A stretch of DNA of 64,000 bases from Ryuthela nishihirai (GCA_038380435.1 JAWZYU010000013.1:10677901-10741900), one strand, 5' to 3'. Numbered from the stretch's first letter, positions 48,242 to 60,789 are shown. The notes: generated from the sequence alone by a model not told the origin. Made by a program: numbers and translations.

Positions 48242-48500
48242 CGTGCATTGAGATTTATCTCCCTTAATCCCTATTTGCCTTCAGTGAGAAAGGAAACACT
48301 GATGCGCGTGAACGTATGTTAAGCCGTGTGCATGTGGTGCAGGAGGACATGCTGGAGAACACGCTTGATGGCCCATAACGAAAAGTGACCTCTGTTTCCT
48401 AACAGATGTCCAGCGAGTCCCCTTTTTTTTTTGGGCTTGGAGTCTTTGTGACCTGGATATTTTAGCCAGCAATGTGTGCACGCAAGTGTCGTTTAGAGAA
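48242..48500 (+). mobile_element. SINE copy, degenerate, 5' truncated
   Basis: GCATTGAGATTTATCTCC, TCAGTGAGAAAGG, GTTAAGCCGTGTG, GAGAACACGCTTGATGGCCC, CCTAACAGATGTCC and TTTGTGACCTGG follow SINE order, ending near GTGTCGTTTAGAG. Much older than the neighbouring copy. Confidence 0.75.
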
Positions 48501-48729
48501 AGGTGTTGGAACTCGGGGATCAAATGAACTCATTGCTTCTCACCTGCTTGGAAAAACTTTAATGAATCGTAAGGGATCAGAGTGCTCTAAGGTAAATGCC
48601 GGTTCAGCCAGGTGTTGGACATGGGATAGGAAGAATGCTGTCTGGATTCCTAATCTGTGCACTTGCTGGGTGTCCTAACTATTCAAGTAGATCCCATCTG
48701 ACCGAAGAATAAAGGGGGAAATGTTTACT
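48501..48729. other. Spacer between two SINE copies
   Basis: No gene or repeat recognised. Confidence 0.35.
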
Positions 48730-48741
48730 CTTCAGAAAAGT

Positions 48742-49039
48742 ATCTCCGCAATATTCCCCGTCCTGCCCACGGTCAGCAGGGGACACCGATGGGCTTGGAA
48801 AGGCAGCTGTCCGTCGGATGGGACGTAAAGCCGTGGCTCCGTGTGCGGGAGAGCCATTCCCTGTGCACGTTAAAGAACACGTTGGATGGCCTTGACGGGA
48901 GGCTACCATCTGTCTCCCAACAGCTGTTCCATCGGGTCCCCATCCCCCAACCTTGTCTGAGCCTTCGGGGTCCTTGTGACCTGGCCATTTAGCCCATTGT
49001 GTGCAAAAAAGTGCCGCTCAGAGGTAAAACAACCCAACC
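48742..49039 (+). mobile_element. SINE copy, 5' truncated, with target duplication
   Basis: Starts within the body (ATCTCCGCAATATTCCC), lacking the tRNA head, and ends AGAGGTAAAACAACCCAACC. It is flanked by a perfect 12-bp duplication, CTTCAGAAAAGT, at 48730-48741 and 49040-49051. A truncated insert with an intact duplication is the signature of incomplete target-primed reverse transcription. Confidence 0.92.
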
Positions 49040-49051
49040 CTTCAGAAAAGT

Positions 49052-50039
49052 GTCTAATGGATAAAACTGAAGCGAAGTGCTTTGTGGGTAAAATGGACAC
49101 ATGTTCTTCCACTCGGACCTAAGATCGGGTGAGAAGGTCTACCGATGCAGCTACGCTTAAAAAAGCGCATAAAAAACAATCGAAAGATTTTCTTCATTTT
49201 GCCACTCACGAGGAGGAAAATCCAGTTATTTACGGTGAAGAGACAACGCATGTGGCCTTGCATAAATGCCGAGATTTTTGACGAAAGTGATCGTTCGTCT
49301 TGTGCTTCGTCGGTGTGCGATATTTACTTCGTATTAATTCCCATTTAATCTCCCGATTCCGCATTTCAGGCACGACAGCAGAGCAGAAGAGAAGCCATCG
49401 AAAATCGCTTTGGAGCTCGTGGTCTCTCCGAACGCGAAATCAGGAACATTTCGAGAGATCATCGCGAGAGCCACAAAAGCTACTCATTACATTCGTCGGC
49501 TGCTTCGTGGGCGCGCGCGAGTCGAAAGTTTCATCCGTGCGCAAGTTATTAGAAAACTTCCAGCCGAGAGTGATTTGCATATTTCAAGAAATGCCTCCAG
49601 CAGACGAAATTCAGGTGGCTGTCAGTGCACGTCACGTGCTTCTCCTCACTTCAAAATCTCTCTCTTCACAGGAACTGCCTCCCTCAGCATCTGGATCATC
49701 TTATCTCTCTCCCTCCCTCCTTCGTCGCGTGGCTGGGGAGAAGCTTTGTATCCCTCCGCTCCAATATTGAATTATTCCGGAAAGAGGTCTGAGCTTTAAA
49801 GAGGTATTATTTCTCGAAAGCAATTCGAAAACGATGAACTGAAACGGAGGAATTCTTCAAAGGTAGAAAGAACCGAGGAATGTTATGAGAAGGAAGTTTC
49901 ATTTTTGACGCTTCTTTTAAGTGTTTTGCTTTTTTCGTGCAGACTTCAAGAATAACTCATGTCTTCAAAGGACAAAGTTAAATCAAAAAGATTTTATTTC
50001 TGTTGTACAAAGCTTCCAAACTGAACCTGTTTACAATAG
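49052..50039. other. No gene identified
   Basis: Plus-strand ORFs of 156 and 129 codons (49300-49770 and 49410-49799) overlap in different frames and show no domain. Their composition (Ser/Arg/Leu) is that of shadow ORFs. Confidence 0.35.
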
Positions 50040-50830
50040 GCAGGTTTTTAAGAAGAAAGAACCCTATTTAGCCGTCTTCTTCTTCCCATTGCTTTCGCTT
50101 GATATTTGTTGGTTTGTGTGTTTGCCAAAACAGTTGCTCCTCCATATCTTTCGAATGCGATGGAGAAACGTCATGATTTATGTGTCAAGTGAAAGCTGGT
50201 AACGCGGGAAGTGTAAGGGGGGAGCTAGAAAGATATTGACCCCCATGCTTTCTCTCCCCCTAAAAACGGGAAAATGTGAAAACGATTGTTCCACTATATC
50301 CGCGACCTCGAGTGCGAAGAGTCCCAAGCTCTGCGTCGAATGACAGCTTCTGACGCGGGGAGGCCGTCGCCTATTCAATATTGATCTCCTCATCCTTTCT
50401 TTCCCCGTGAAATGTTGAAAGTCATCCTACTATATCTTCTGAATTGAGGGCCTACAGTTGCAAGTTCGGTGTCATATGAAAGTTCATATAAAGATTGTCG
50501 TAAAATATTTCGAATTTTGCCCCCACCATTCTCCCCCTCCCCCTGATAAAATTTTCGCAGGGTTTGACTTTAACCAATTATATCTCAAAGCTTGTGACAC
50601 TCCAATGTCAGGGGTTATCTCATACACGATTGCAAAAGGAAGGGAAAATGTGGTCGATATTTATGAGTCATATATTAAATGAATGTTTTAAAGGTAAGTG
50701 TTTTTAGTGACAAAGAAAGAAATATAAATAAATTTTTAAAAAATTTAAAAAATTACCTATCTTTCTATATGCGACCTAAAACGTAGAGAATAAACCTAAC
50801 ATATAACGCAAAGGATAGCTGAGATTAGTA
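50040..50830 (+). repeat. Unclassified modular dispersed repeat, copy A
   Basis: Shares most of its length with the complement of 57180-58100, e.g. GTGTTTGCCAAAACAGTTG, CATGATTTATGTGTCAA, AACGCGGGAAGTGT, TTGACCCCCATGCTTTCT, AAAACGATTGTTC, CTATATCTTCTGA, CATATGAAAGTTCATAT and ATATTTATGAGTCATAT. Internally a TATATCT-type start recurs at about 50144, 50296, 50432 and 50579, i.e. four diverged modules of ~145 bp. It ends in an AT-rich stretch and TATATGCGACCTAAAACGTAG. No coding frame or terminal repeat is evident. Confidence 0.75.
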
Positions 50831-52734
50831 TCCGTTAAGTTTCCTCTGTTTTTGCTTTGTTGGTTATAATTTTGACTTTTTCGATAACTGCACCCAGTTC
50901 AAGCTCCAATGCTCTATTTGCGTTATTGATTTGGAATACTGAACAATGATCTGTAGAGGCAACCTAGAATTAACTTTCGAATGAATTAACGTTCTCTTTT
51001 AGTGTATAAATTAGTGTTGTGTTTATGAATAAATTTGTGAATTCGGTTTTAAGTCAGAATTCTTCTAATGTCTTTGTCAAGTTCCTGTTGGTGATGAATC
51101 CCAAACTGCTATCCCACACAATATAGTCCAGCATCATTTCGCATTCATTCGCCACAGGGACTATGTTTGTTACGGGATCGCTTTATCGATTTCTCTAAAT
51201 GACCCAAAGACAATTCGGCGACGCATTGTCAGAGGGTTGTGTGTACGTGTGTGTTTGTGAGGGGGGGGGGGGGGCGGTTATGCCTTTTCCCGAATGTTTA
51301 GCAATCGTAATTGGGGCAGAAAATGGAATATCCACAAACATCACACCTTGGCATATCTTTGCAATATAGTCAACAAGTTCGTTTTAGATCCTAAAGACAG
51401 ATTTAAAAGAGAGTATAAATTGAAATGGGCACACTCAAATTTCTTCCTGTATCGTTTACCACTCAAACACTTCAATCACGAGATGAAAATTGGAAAAATC
51501 AGTTCCTATCTTTCAAATTAGATATTTCTGAAATTAGTTAAAAAAATTCGAAAATGAAGCTAACGGTGAAACAGGGAATCAGTTGCTTCTGCTTTGGGGC
51601 GATGCAACAAGAGCGACTTTTCATCTCTCTCTCGCACTCTATCTTTCTGCATGCATTGAGGTGATGAAGAGAGCGCAAAAGGCTCCGGCACTCTCGTCCC
51701 CTCTATCCACCCGGTTCGGCTTTAGGGCTGTTAAGAGCCCAAATACCTCCTGTCACGTGACATCATGTGCCTCAGGAGAAAGCGATCCCGGTGCGCATCT
51801 CTGTTTCGTCATCCATCGCTCGCAGACGATCTCAACCGCCCCTTTCCGGAGCATTCAGGAAATGCTCTCCATCCTCTCTTCATTGCTTCTATTTCGGATA
51901 AAGTCGGCGCTGCCGATTAATTCCAGATGGAATTATTCTAGAATTGAGAAGAATCTGTTCCAATTAAACAAAACAATGAATGAATATTCTTTGGCAGGTC
52001 AAATGCTCGGAAGTTTGACAGGAGAGCAACATTATAAAAACAGCCCAATCACACTAAGTGGTGCGGCACTGGAATGGAGGAGTTTAACAAACTTTCGCAA
52101 TTTGAGACAAATGCCGGGGTGACAGCCCTTACCCCCATAGATTCGCCACTGGGCTTTGGTGTTATGAAGATGTTATGCAGGGGCAGATGCCGAAAGAGAT
52201 GATATGGGAATCTCGTAGCTCCTACTCCACGCAGTGTAGCCTTTCTGTCTCCCCCTTGCCTCCCCCACCTCTCCTTCCCCTAAAAAATGATATTTCTGTT
52301 ATCTACCTCTAAGAAGCAATACCATCTAAAGGCTTTGTAGAGGAGATATGGATATCGGAATTTTCGAACATTAAAATTTATTGATCTACCTGTGTATGTA
52401 GGGTGAGTTATTCTAAGTAAAATCTGACCGAATTATAGATCTGAAACATAATATGCAAATATATAGACCGAGCTATGAGGTTTCACGGCGTCATGTCACT
52501 CTCAGTGAAGGGATACAGCCCCCATCAAAATAGAAGGTTTCTTTCATTTCCTTCATTCAAATCAAGGAAAGGCTTTTTAGATTGCCAAGTACAGAAAATG
52601 TTCATAATGGCCTCAATGTGTCTGTTGGCAGAAGAATCAAATTAAGGTGAGTGGGGCTCGAGGCATCAGGAATCGTTGATGGACTCTCATGGTCTACAGA
52701 GAAATGAAATTCACGAACAGAAATTATTGTCCGT
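50831..52734. other. No gene identified
   Basis: G-run at about 51262-51274 after a GT-rich stretch. A 179-codon plus-strand ORF at 51583-52122 has no recognisable domain. 52735 is taken as the LINE start. Confidence 0.35.
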
Positions 52735-53209
52735 GTGCCTTTATGACTAAAATTAGACTGTATAATAGTTTGGTTCTTTCTAGGGTTAGTTATGGTAGTG
52801 AAACTTGGACGCTGTGTAAACAAGATAACAGGAAACTTGATGCTTTTGATTCCAGATGCTTAAGCAGTATCTTGGACATTAGGTGGTTCAACTTTGTAAC
52901 TAATGATGAGATTAGGAAAAGGAGTTTGCAACCTCCTTTAAGCAGCATATTGTGCAGAGAGAGACTCCGTTGGTTTGGCCATGTTGCCCGTATGGATAAT
53001 TATAGATTGGCGAATAGGGTTATGAACAGTGTGCCTAGAGGCCTCAGAAGGAGGGGGAGACCTAGGATGCGGTGGGCAGACAATGTCAAACAGGACCTTG
53101 TTAGAATTGGTGTGCAGTGGCCGGATGCAGCAGATGTAGCTCAGGACAGATATGCTTGGAGAATTAAACTGTGCGGTCTGGTTGGATCTCCGTAGCCCAT
53201 GGCTGCTTG

Positions 53210-53212
<3 letters not shown>
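52735..53212 (+). mobile_element. LINE 3' end, C-terminal domain, best preserved copy
   Basis: One open frame from about 52689 to 53195 encodes LVLSRVSYGSETWTLCKQDN, LRWFGHVARMDNYRLANRVM, GRRRGRPRMRWADNVKQDL and AQDRYAWRIKLCGLVGSP, the RTE-like C-terminal domain, ending at the TAG in CCGTAGCCCATGGC. The reverse transcriptase part is absent (5' truncated). The intact frame suggests a fairly recent insertion. Confidence 0.9.

Positions 53213-53264
<52 letters not shown>
53213..53264 (+). repeat. (GAT)n microsatellite tail of the LINE
   Basis: About 17 GAT repeats directly follow GGCTGCTTGAG, the same junction as in the complement of 34064-34095. This marks the tract as the element's 3' tail and not an independent microsatellite. 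Confidence 0.9.
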
Positions 53265-53266
<2 letters not shown>

Positions 53267-54734
53267 CCCTTATGTGGGCAAATGTCCACATTGGAAGTGA
53301 CCTCGACATCATCCGGCCGTGCTCGGCAGCGCCTTCGAAATGAATCTCTCCCTCATCCTGTCAGTTAGATCTGCAGCAATCTGAACAGTCGCTTACATGA
53401 AAAGCAATGGGAGTTATATCTGGGAGAAAAGAGCGGCCAACTGACCGATACCACTTTCTCCGGGGCGCAGATTAAATTTAGGTTTTGACCGATGGATGAA
53501 CTTTACTTCTATAGAACTGTTCGCCATAGTTAGTCGTGGGGCGAGCTGCATCTATATGATGTTGTCCTGCCCTCGACGCAGTTAGTGGAGATCTGGCATT
53601 ATCCCTATAGATGTAGTGCAGTCCATGTACTGCAGAGCATCTGGGTTATGCCATCAGTTATAATTTCCTGTCCAACTGAATCCAAATATTCTACAGCACA
53701 TCCAGAAGTATAACTTCCAAGAGAACTTGTCTTGAAGGAATTGACGGTACACCCTGGGCCTTTAAACGGTGTGGTGAGATGGCTGCTGACAATATTACAT
53801 CAAGTATTGATGCAGAATTCGCATTGAAAAGTTGCTTGTCTGCATCCTGAGTGAGTTTTCCCAACACAGATTTGTTTTCTAGGATGATACGGATAGTCGA
53901 GGCTGCCTTTCAAAGAAATCAGACGAATGTTGCGAATCGCAAATTCAACCACCCAGCAGGCATCGGTGCTTGGTTGGAAAGGAAGTGCCAGGAGCAAAGA
54001 TGACCATCATTCTTCCACGGAGAGGATTACGCTGAACTCCAGACATGGCTTGATGCAATGATGAAGAGATGCTCTGGAGGCATTTCAGAGATGCATTGAC
54101 AGATATTTTCCGTGACATGTTTGTCGAACTTTTCACCACTCTGGTTTCAGATGCATTACGATCCCTACACAATCGTCGCTCTTTGCACCGCAAACGCAGT
54201 CACTGGACGAGTTTTCCAAGACTGCGCATCTTCTAGAGTCGGTAGTCGAGCGTCATTTCCGCTCCGGGAACCACCACAAAACCGCAGCTGGAATAGGTTC
54301 TGTTTCTACTCTGGCCGTACGGTATGCAAGCGACCGCAAGCAAGAGCCAATCAAATGCCCGCTGACGAATGGCCTAGCTAGGAAGGCAGATACATAGTGA
54401 GCATTTGTTATCAGGTGCATTGGCTCTTTGGTTGGCAAGATGGAAAGATTTGAGTTTACAAATTTTTAACGTTAAGCGAGTTTTTCTTTTGTAACCACGC
54501 ATAAGGTTTTGAAGACATATTTGGGAGTATGATTCTTTTTCTAGGCGTAGCTAAATATTTTAAATATATAAAAAAAACATATAAAATTTGATACGTATAC
54601 ATTTTACAATGGCACGATTTCACTTCTCTAACCTTTTGCCTGAAAACCTCGAAATTAGTAATCGAATTGTGAATGCATCCAAAAGATTGGAAACGATTTC
54701 GATTAGAAAAATAAATTCTCTTCAGCAGAGGCAT
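53265..54734. other. Unidentified, possibly an old degraded element
   Basis: 53490-54440 has moderate GC and broken frames on both strands that look like eroded coding sequence. I could not match it to a transposase or polyprotein. Confidence 0.3.
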
Positions 54735-55045
54735 GAAGCAGGGGTTGGCTCAGTCGGCAGCGCTCCACGCTCGTAACCTGCAATTCGCAGCTTCGGAGTT
54801 CCAAGTGCAGCAGATATCCCCACTCTGCTCTTGGAGAGAAACGAAACATTAATGGACCTGGGTGGTCCTTTCGATGGGACATTAAGCCGTGGCTCCGTGT
54901 CCACGAGAACTATAATTTCAGCCTTTTAAAGAACACGCTGGATGACCTTGACAGGAGGCTTTCATTTGAACATAGGAACCTCTTTCCCGATCTTCTCCGA
55001 GTCCTTGGAGACCTTGTGGCCTGGCCATTCGGCATGATGTGCAAA
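54735..55045 (+). mobile_element. SINE copy, full length but degenerate
   Basis: Head GGGTTGGCTCAGTCGGCAGCG (A box; quoted with one extra base), a loop CTCGTAA, a damaged B-box region (CAGCTTCGGAGTTCC), then GATGGGACATTAAGCCGTGG, AAAGAACACGCTGGATGACC and TTGTGGCCTGGCCATTCGG, fading after GTGCAAAAC. No duplication recognised. Confidence 0.85.
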
Positions 55046-56869
55046 ACAACCCCAAGAGAGGAGAGATCGTCTGCATTCGAGAGAAATGTTCCCTCACAAT
55101 TCCTCTCTGTTGCCACACAAAGAAAACTAATTTTTGCCATCGACCCTACGCATTTTATAATTAGCTCACGACGAGTGGATATTTATTTCATCTTAACTCG
55201 TGTAGAAAGAGGAGCTCTGCAACGTGAGCAGGGGCGCCTCCTTATTAGCATTGCCTCGGTGGGCGGAGGAAAAACAAACTCTGCCGGACCAAAGTTTCTT
55301 ATCCATTCAAAATTGCTATTCAATTTTAGCTGCGAAGCACGCGGCTCGTTTCTGAAGAAGGTCAGTCGCCAATTGTGGCAAATATTTTTCCATTACGCGC
55401 CAAAGCAGCCGAATGTCACACGCAATAATTTAAAGGTAACAAGGAATGCAATTTGGTGATTCGTTTCTTTAAAGATTAGAGAAGATGAACAACGGAGGGA
55501 GGAGAGAACGGGGTCGGCGGCGCGTGTGCGCTCTGGGGGGGGGGGAGATCACTACTTCGGGTGGGAGAGGTGGGGCGAAAAGAAATTGAATTAGAAACCG
55601 CTGCTGTGGCTCACGCTGCGGCGTGTGTATGTGCGTGAGGTTGGGGGGGGAGTCGTCGTCTTCCTGCAGCATCTGTTGTGGATGTAGTGTTGGTTGAGAG
55701 AGAAAGGAAAGCGTAAAGGGGGAAGGGACAGTTAGCGGAAGCTGTAACAATTTGTTGCGTTTCAATGGCAACAACAAAGAAATAAAAAAAAGTCCAAATG
55801 AAGAAAAAGGAAGTAAAAAAAGGAGAATGAGAATTAGAAGCCTAAACGATAACATGCCTCTTCCATTTCCACAATTAATCGTCTCTTTCCTAGAAAGAAG
55901 AGAAAAAAAAAGCGCACTTGTTCCCGGGTTTAATTAGGAGTGTTCGGTTGCGTGCGCCAGCGAACAGATAAGTTGACAGCTGCTCCGTCACAAACCGAAA
56001 TTTTTATTGGAGAAGCTGAAATCATTTCCTTCGACCTCTCGTGCTCTGTCTCCTGACTTCGCGGAACCTGAACGAGAAGGGAAGTGGGCCGCGGCGGAGC
56101 CGGCCCCACAAAACGAGCTGGCAGCTGGCACGATTATTCTTAATGCAGATATTTTTAGATTTGCAGTTGCTTGTGGAAAGAAATATTACCTCGCTTGTTT
56201 TGACTTTTTCTTTCGTCATTGAAAGATGAGGATACAAGAGATAGAGAAGAATCGGACTTTTTTCAAATGGACAGAGGGAGAACAACCAGAAAATTATTAA
56301 GATGATACTGAGTGTATGATCAGCCTGTCGCGGGGAGATAGGCGATGCTCGGCGGGAGGGGGGGGGGGTGATTGGTTGATTGAAAAGTTCTTTTGACTTT
56401 TGTTTATCGCGGTTCATTTGATTGGTTTAGAGTCTTCTAGTGGGGCAAGCGCACAGTGGATGTTATTATTGCAGACACACTACACAACGAACATATTTAG
56501 TAGCGATTTACTGAAGGTTCTAAAATAAAATTTAACTCTCAACAGTTGGAATTCCAATTTCCTCAGGCCAAGACCGAAAACGTCGCAGACCACATGGTCA
56601 GGAGAGTTCTGTGGTGAAGAAATAATGATTAACTTGAAGATCATGTTGCGACGATCAGATAAATAGTGAGAGGGATTGTTTGCTGCATTTCCAAAATGGG
56701 GCACTTTTGTTGCACTTCAGTTTACCTTAAATAGAAATTGGCACCAACTTAACTAAACTTCGCGCTGCTCTTATCTATTCGGTTTCTTAATTTCGTGATC
56801 AGAAAATGGCTCTGATGATGATCTGCAGTTTGAATTTTTTTTTCTTCATGATATCAGTCGCATCCGTTG
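55046..56869. other. No gene identified
   Basis: G-runs near 55540 and 56358, and a GC-rich patch with CpG at 55500-55660. ORFs at 55016-55459 (plus), 55469-55855 (minus) and 56022-56417 (minus) lack recognisable domains and are rich in simple sequence. Confidence 0.35.
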
Positions 56870-56995
56870 AGTCGGAAGTTCAGTCCCAGCTCATTGTGCA
56901 CTGTGGGTGGCATTCACTTTTATCAACATCTAACAGGTTTCCAGTTTGTCTCCTTCCCGAACTGAGCCAAGGGGGGTCCTTGTGACCTGCCAAAG
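56870..56995 (+). mobile_element. SINE relic, short
   Basis: GGAAGTTCAGTCCCAGCT resembles a B-box region; after an internal gap CAGTTTGTCTCCTTCCCGAA and GGTCCTTGTGACCTGCCA resemble the 3' third. Very diverged. Confidence 0.4.
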
Positions 56996-57179
56996 AGTGC
57001 TGCAACAGAGAGAGAGAGCAACATCCTCGGTGCCTCGCCACTCGATGTCGACATCTGCTGACCACACTCTCCGCTGATTCGCGCTTTATTCGTGTGAAAT
57101 TGCATTGCACTTGCCAAGCGACCGAACGCTCGCCTTATGGCAAAGTAAAATGAAATGCATTTGGCGCAAAATCTTCAGA

Positions 57180-58100
57180 TGGAAAAAATAAAGAAATGTA
57201 AATAAATAAAAAAAATTAAAATACTCTTCCTATAGGTGCCTTAAAAGTAGATATTAAACCTAAAGCATATCGCATGGTGCAATCAGTCACTGAATTCGCT
57301 CCAAAGGAAGATAGTGCGCCGACTGACCAACTGAAGAAGCGTATCTTCCTTTTGAAGAGAATACGAACTCGGTGAACTGATTGCACCATCGATGTGCTTC
57401 AAGTTTATTTTCTATTTTTTAGGACGCATATAAGAAGAGAGGAATATTATTTTATTTTTATTTATATATATTACCAACCTTCAGAAACTTTCATTTTGTA
57501 CATGAGTCATAAACATCGACCATACTTTTCCCACCCTCTTTATTTGGGCCATGTTTGAGGTAACCTTTGACATTAAAGACCTCACGAGCTTTAATGTGAG
57601 ATATAACTCGTTAAGGTCGACCGACGCGAAATTTCTGCCCTCTTTTGGAGAAAGAGAAAAATGGGAGGGGACATAATTCAAAGTAGTCTACGACCGTCCT
57701 CATATGAGCTTTCGTTTCACACTTAACTGGCACTTGTAGGCCTCTTCGGGGTCAGAAGATAGAGTAAAAGAACGACTTTTACATTTGGTTTTTTTCAGGA
57801 GGGAAGAAGGCAAGGGGGGTAAATTGTGATAACCCATAATCCTTCCCACGTCACAAGCTACCCATTGACAAATAGCCCGTTACTTTCGGCTGTTGCATTC
57901 CAAATATACAGTAGAACAATCGTTTTCATTCTCTCATTTTTAGTGAGTAAGAAAGCATGGGGGTCAATTGTTTTATAGCCTATGACACTCCCCGCGTTAC
58001 AGGCTTTGATTGGACACATAAATCATTAAATTTGTCCATTGCGTTAGAAAGATATGGTGGACAACTGTTTTGACAAATCCACCAACCGACAAACGGACAA
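57180..58100 (-). repeat. Unclassified modular dispersed repeat, copy B
   Basis: The reverse complement aligns with 50040-50830 in order, with the same ~145-bp modules (TATATCT/CATATCT-type starts near 58050, 57905, 57760 and 57600). It extends further at its downstream end into a ~195-bp foldback (57229-57423). No coding frame, no target duplication seen. Confidence 0.75.
57229..57423. repeat. Imperfect foldback, arms of ~90 bp
   Basis: Left arm 57229-57317 and right arm 57344-57423 are inverted copies: ATGGTGCAATCAG at left pairs with CTGATTGCACCAT at right, and CCAAAGGAAGATA with TATCTTCCTTTTG. About 25 bp separate the arms. Copy A has only one arm-like end. Confidence 0.8.
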
Positions 58101-58804
58101 ATGATGAGCGAAAAGCAACAGGAAGAGGGGTGGGAATATATCTCTCATAGGTTGTTCGTGAATATTTCCTCCCTTATTCATTGTCTTGTTTTCGTAGCAA
58201 GGGTTAGGAAAAGATTCACTTCATTGATGCAAAGATGCCCGAGTCGGAGTGTGGATCCGATTAGAGCAAAACAACGACAGATCGATTGGCACAAGGATCG
58301 CCAAAGCACAGCTCCGGAGAGAAGAAAACATCGAGGGTCGGTTCTCCTCTCACCGTTACAAGCATTTCGTTGCTCGTCATGGGGGAAAGATTACACAACA
58401 CGAAAGGGGAGAAAGGTCAGTACTTGGAAAAAGATTCTTAACATTATTCTAAAAGATAAGTTTCTGTTTTCATCGCAGAGTATTTAAGAAGAAACTGTTG
58501 AACAAAAGAAAGAAATGGCAATTTCCCTTGGGAGGGGTTTGAACTGAATGTTTGCTTCCATCTATTTTGATTCGAAATTTGTGCAATTAGAATTATCTTT
58601 TATCTTGTCTAAGCCAGGGATGTACCCATGGAGGGACCAGGGGGTCCAGACTACCCCCCCCCTCCTAAAATGCGGTCGTCTAATACGAAATCTAAAATTC
58701 GTCTACCTGCTCTGAAATCGAAAACAGTTTTGTTTGTGCAGTTTTATTTTAGCCTCATGTGTCCGACACTAAAAATAGATTTAAAAATCAATTTTTAAAT
58801 CTTC
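58101..58804. other. No gene identified
   Basis: A plus-strand ORF at 58101-58487 and another in a second frame at 58249-58452 share DNA; AAAG|GTCAGT at about 58414 could be a donor, but nothing else supports an exon. Confidence 0.3.
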
Positions 58805-58990
58805 TCTGCACCCAATAGGCCAAATAGCGAGGTCACAAGGATCCCAAAAGCTCAGAGCTGGGTAAGTTCAGTGACAAATGGAAGCCCATCCAATGTGTTC
58901 TCTGATGAGAACAGGGATAGTTCTTCTTGTGGAGGACCCACGGCTCAATATGCCATCTGCGGACTTGTCGAGCATGTCGGTGTCCCCTTT
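58805..58990 (-). mobile_element. SINE relic
   Basis: TGCACCCAATAGGCCAAATA, GCGAGGTCACAAGGATCCC, AAGCTCAGAG, CATCCAATGTGTTCTCTGA and GACCCACGGCTC follow the complement of the SINE 3' half. Highly diverged, head missing. Confidence 0.65.
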
Positions 58991-60789
58991 CTTATGAACG
59001 GTAGAAAGGAGGATGGCCGAGAAAATCTAAATTGGGGGTGCAGCGGGCACTAAAACCTCGAAACGGCAGATCACCACCTTGGCACACGACCGATTCAGTT
59101 AAGCCTCGTTCCTAGGGCGTGTATTCCTAGAGCTTTCGAATTTCTTTGAACTAAAGGAATTACGTTAAGTCGGAGGAATCAGTTTAAAAGACATACATCC
59201 ATAAAGGAGATTTTTTTAATTAGGTATTTTAAAATGGGTTGACTTTTTTTATTTGTTTTTATTGCTGCTGTTCTCTCTTTTGCGTCAGTTTCATATTTAT
59301 AAAAAAAAATAAATAAATACCCCCTCAAGCAGCTGCTTGCCACAGAGGTCTAACAGGAGCCTGTCAGTTTATATGCCATAGTAGAAGATCTGAGAGGATG
59401 GCAGGACCTTCTGTTCATAAAAATAGTATATTTTTGTTTTCACTAACATCTTCAGTAAAAAATAGCATGAAAAAAAATAAAAAGTTTCGCTTATTTTCTT
59501 GTCTCTGGAGAACGACCTTCAGCAGATCACCTTGAATCCCTTCCAACATAAATAATTCGATCGCGAAGCATTCTCTTTGTTTCGTTTAATAAAAACGATG
59601 ATACTCAATTGGTATATTTAATTGATGCATACGAGCAACATTCGTCTCCTCATCACAGTAAACTTTTTGTAATTTCCACTCTGAAGACAATTATTTTTCA
59701 ACCCTTTCTAATTTTTTTCCCTCCCGTGAACTATTTCTGTATCGTCCCATCATTGTTCCACGCCTTGTTTAACAAGCTCCTGGTTTCATCAGGAGCTTTA
59801 GCTCTGTCCCTTAAGCACGGCCATCATTCATTATGAGCTTCGGCAGCAGGCGATTGCGCATGGCCAGCAACATTAGTCCTCGCTGGCTGTGCCAAGAAGA
59901 TTACAAATGAACAGGCAATGCGCGTGTCTTCTCTCTCTCCCTCGCTCGCTCCACGCACTGGATATTTTCCCGTTAAATACTCTGCCACGCTCTGTCGTCG
60001 ATCCTCTTTTGCGCTTATCCCGACTCTACTTCCCTGCAGTGACGCTGTGTCACGTTCACGGTAGGATAAACTCTGGCATTATGCGTTCTCCCCTCTCTTC
60101 CTTCCCCAGCCCTTCTCTCCTCCTCCTCCTCCTCTCCCTCCCTCTCCCAGCTATCAGCTCCGCATGCACTGATAAATGTGTCAGGCGGCATCGGTTGGTT
60201 TACTAAACCTCGTGTTAATTCACTGATTGACCGTGAAGTCCTTCATCACTTCGTTTCGACTATAATCTGCTCCGAACATGTCCCAACTGCATCCCCCTCT
60301 CCCCCCCTTTACTCCCCAACGAGACTTCCGTTGACCATCCCGTCGTGATTAGCTGTCGCAGCGCCTGCTGCCTCTCCATGCCGAAGGACATAAATAGCTC
60401 TGTTCGATTCGTGGTCGGTAGAATGATCCATTCCAATCCTGCACCTGCGCACTCCAATTCTGTCTCTGCAAAGGCTTAAACGGCGAAGTGATGATTTTGA
60501 AGTTAAATATAACTTATTGGGCTTTTTACTTAATTATCAATGGCAGCAGAGGAGAGCAAATAAGAGTGGAAAGTAGAGATGTCTGCTGAAATCTAATCTC
60601 GCGGCATCAGCAAGTTATCAAAACACTCAAGTCGTATTTAAGGTGGAACTGCAGGCAGATATGGCTAAATGATGAAAAGTACTCCTTATGTCTTAAATGA
60701 GATCGATTATCCTCATTGGTTTAACTTACACTTACATAGTCCAACAAACATCAACAGTTCTGTGAAGAGACTCCTAAATGGATTTATAA
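58991..60789. other. No gene identified
   Basis: AT-rich with pyrimidine-rich simple sequence at 60090-60150. The ORF at 59889-60206 ends in low-complexity Leu/Pro/Ser and is not convincing. Confidence 0.35.

Noticed and set aside
51583..52122. 179-codon plus-strand ORF as a gene
   Set aside because: Unstructured composition and no family signature; adjacent DNA shows no exon features.
53152..53343. ORF with poly-Asp (and poly-Met in another frame)
   Set aside because: Translation of the (GAT)n tail of the LINE.
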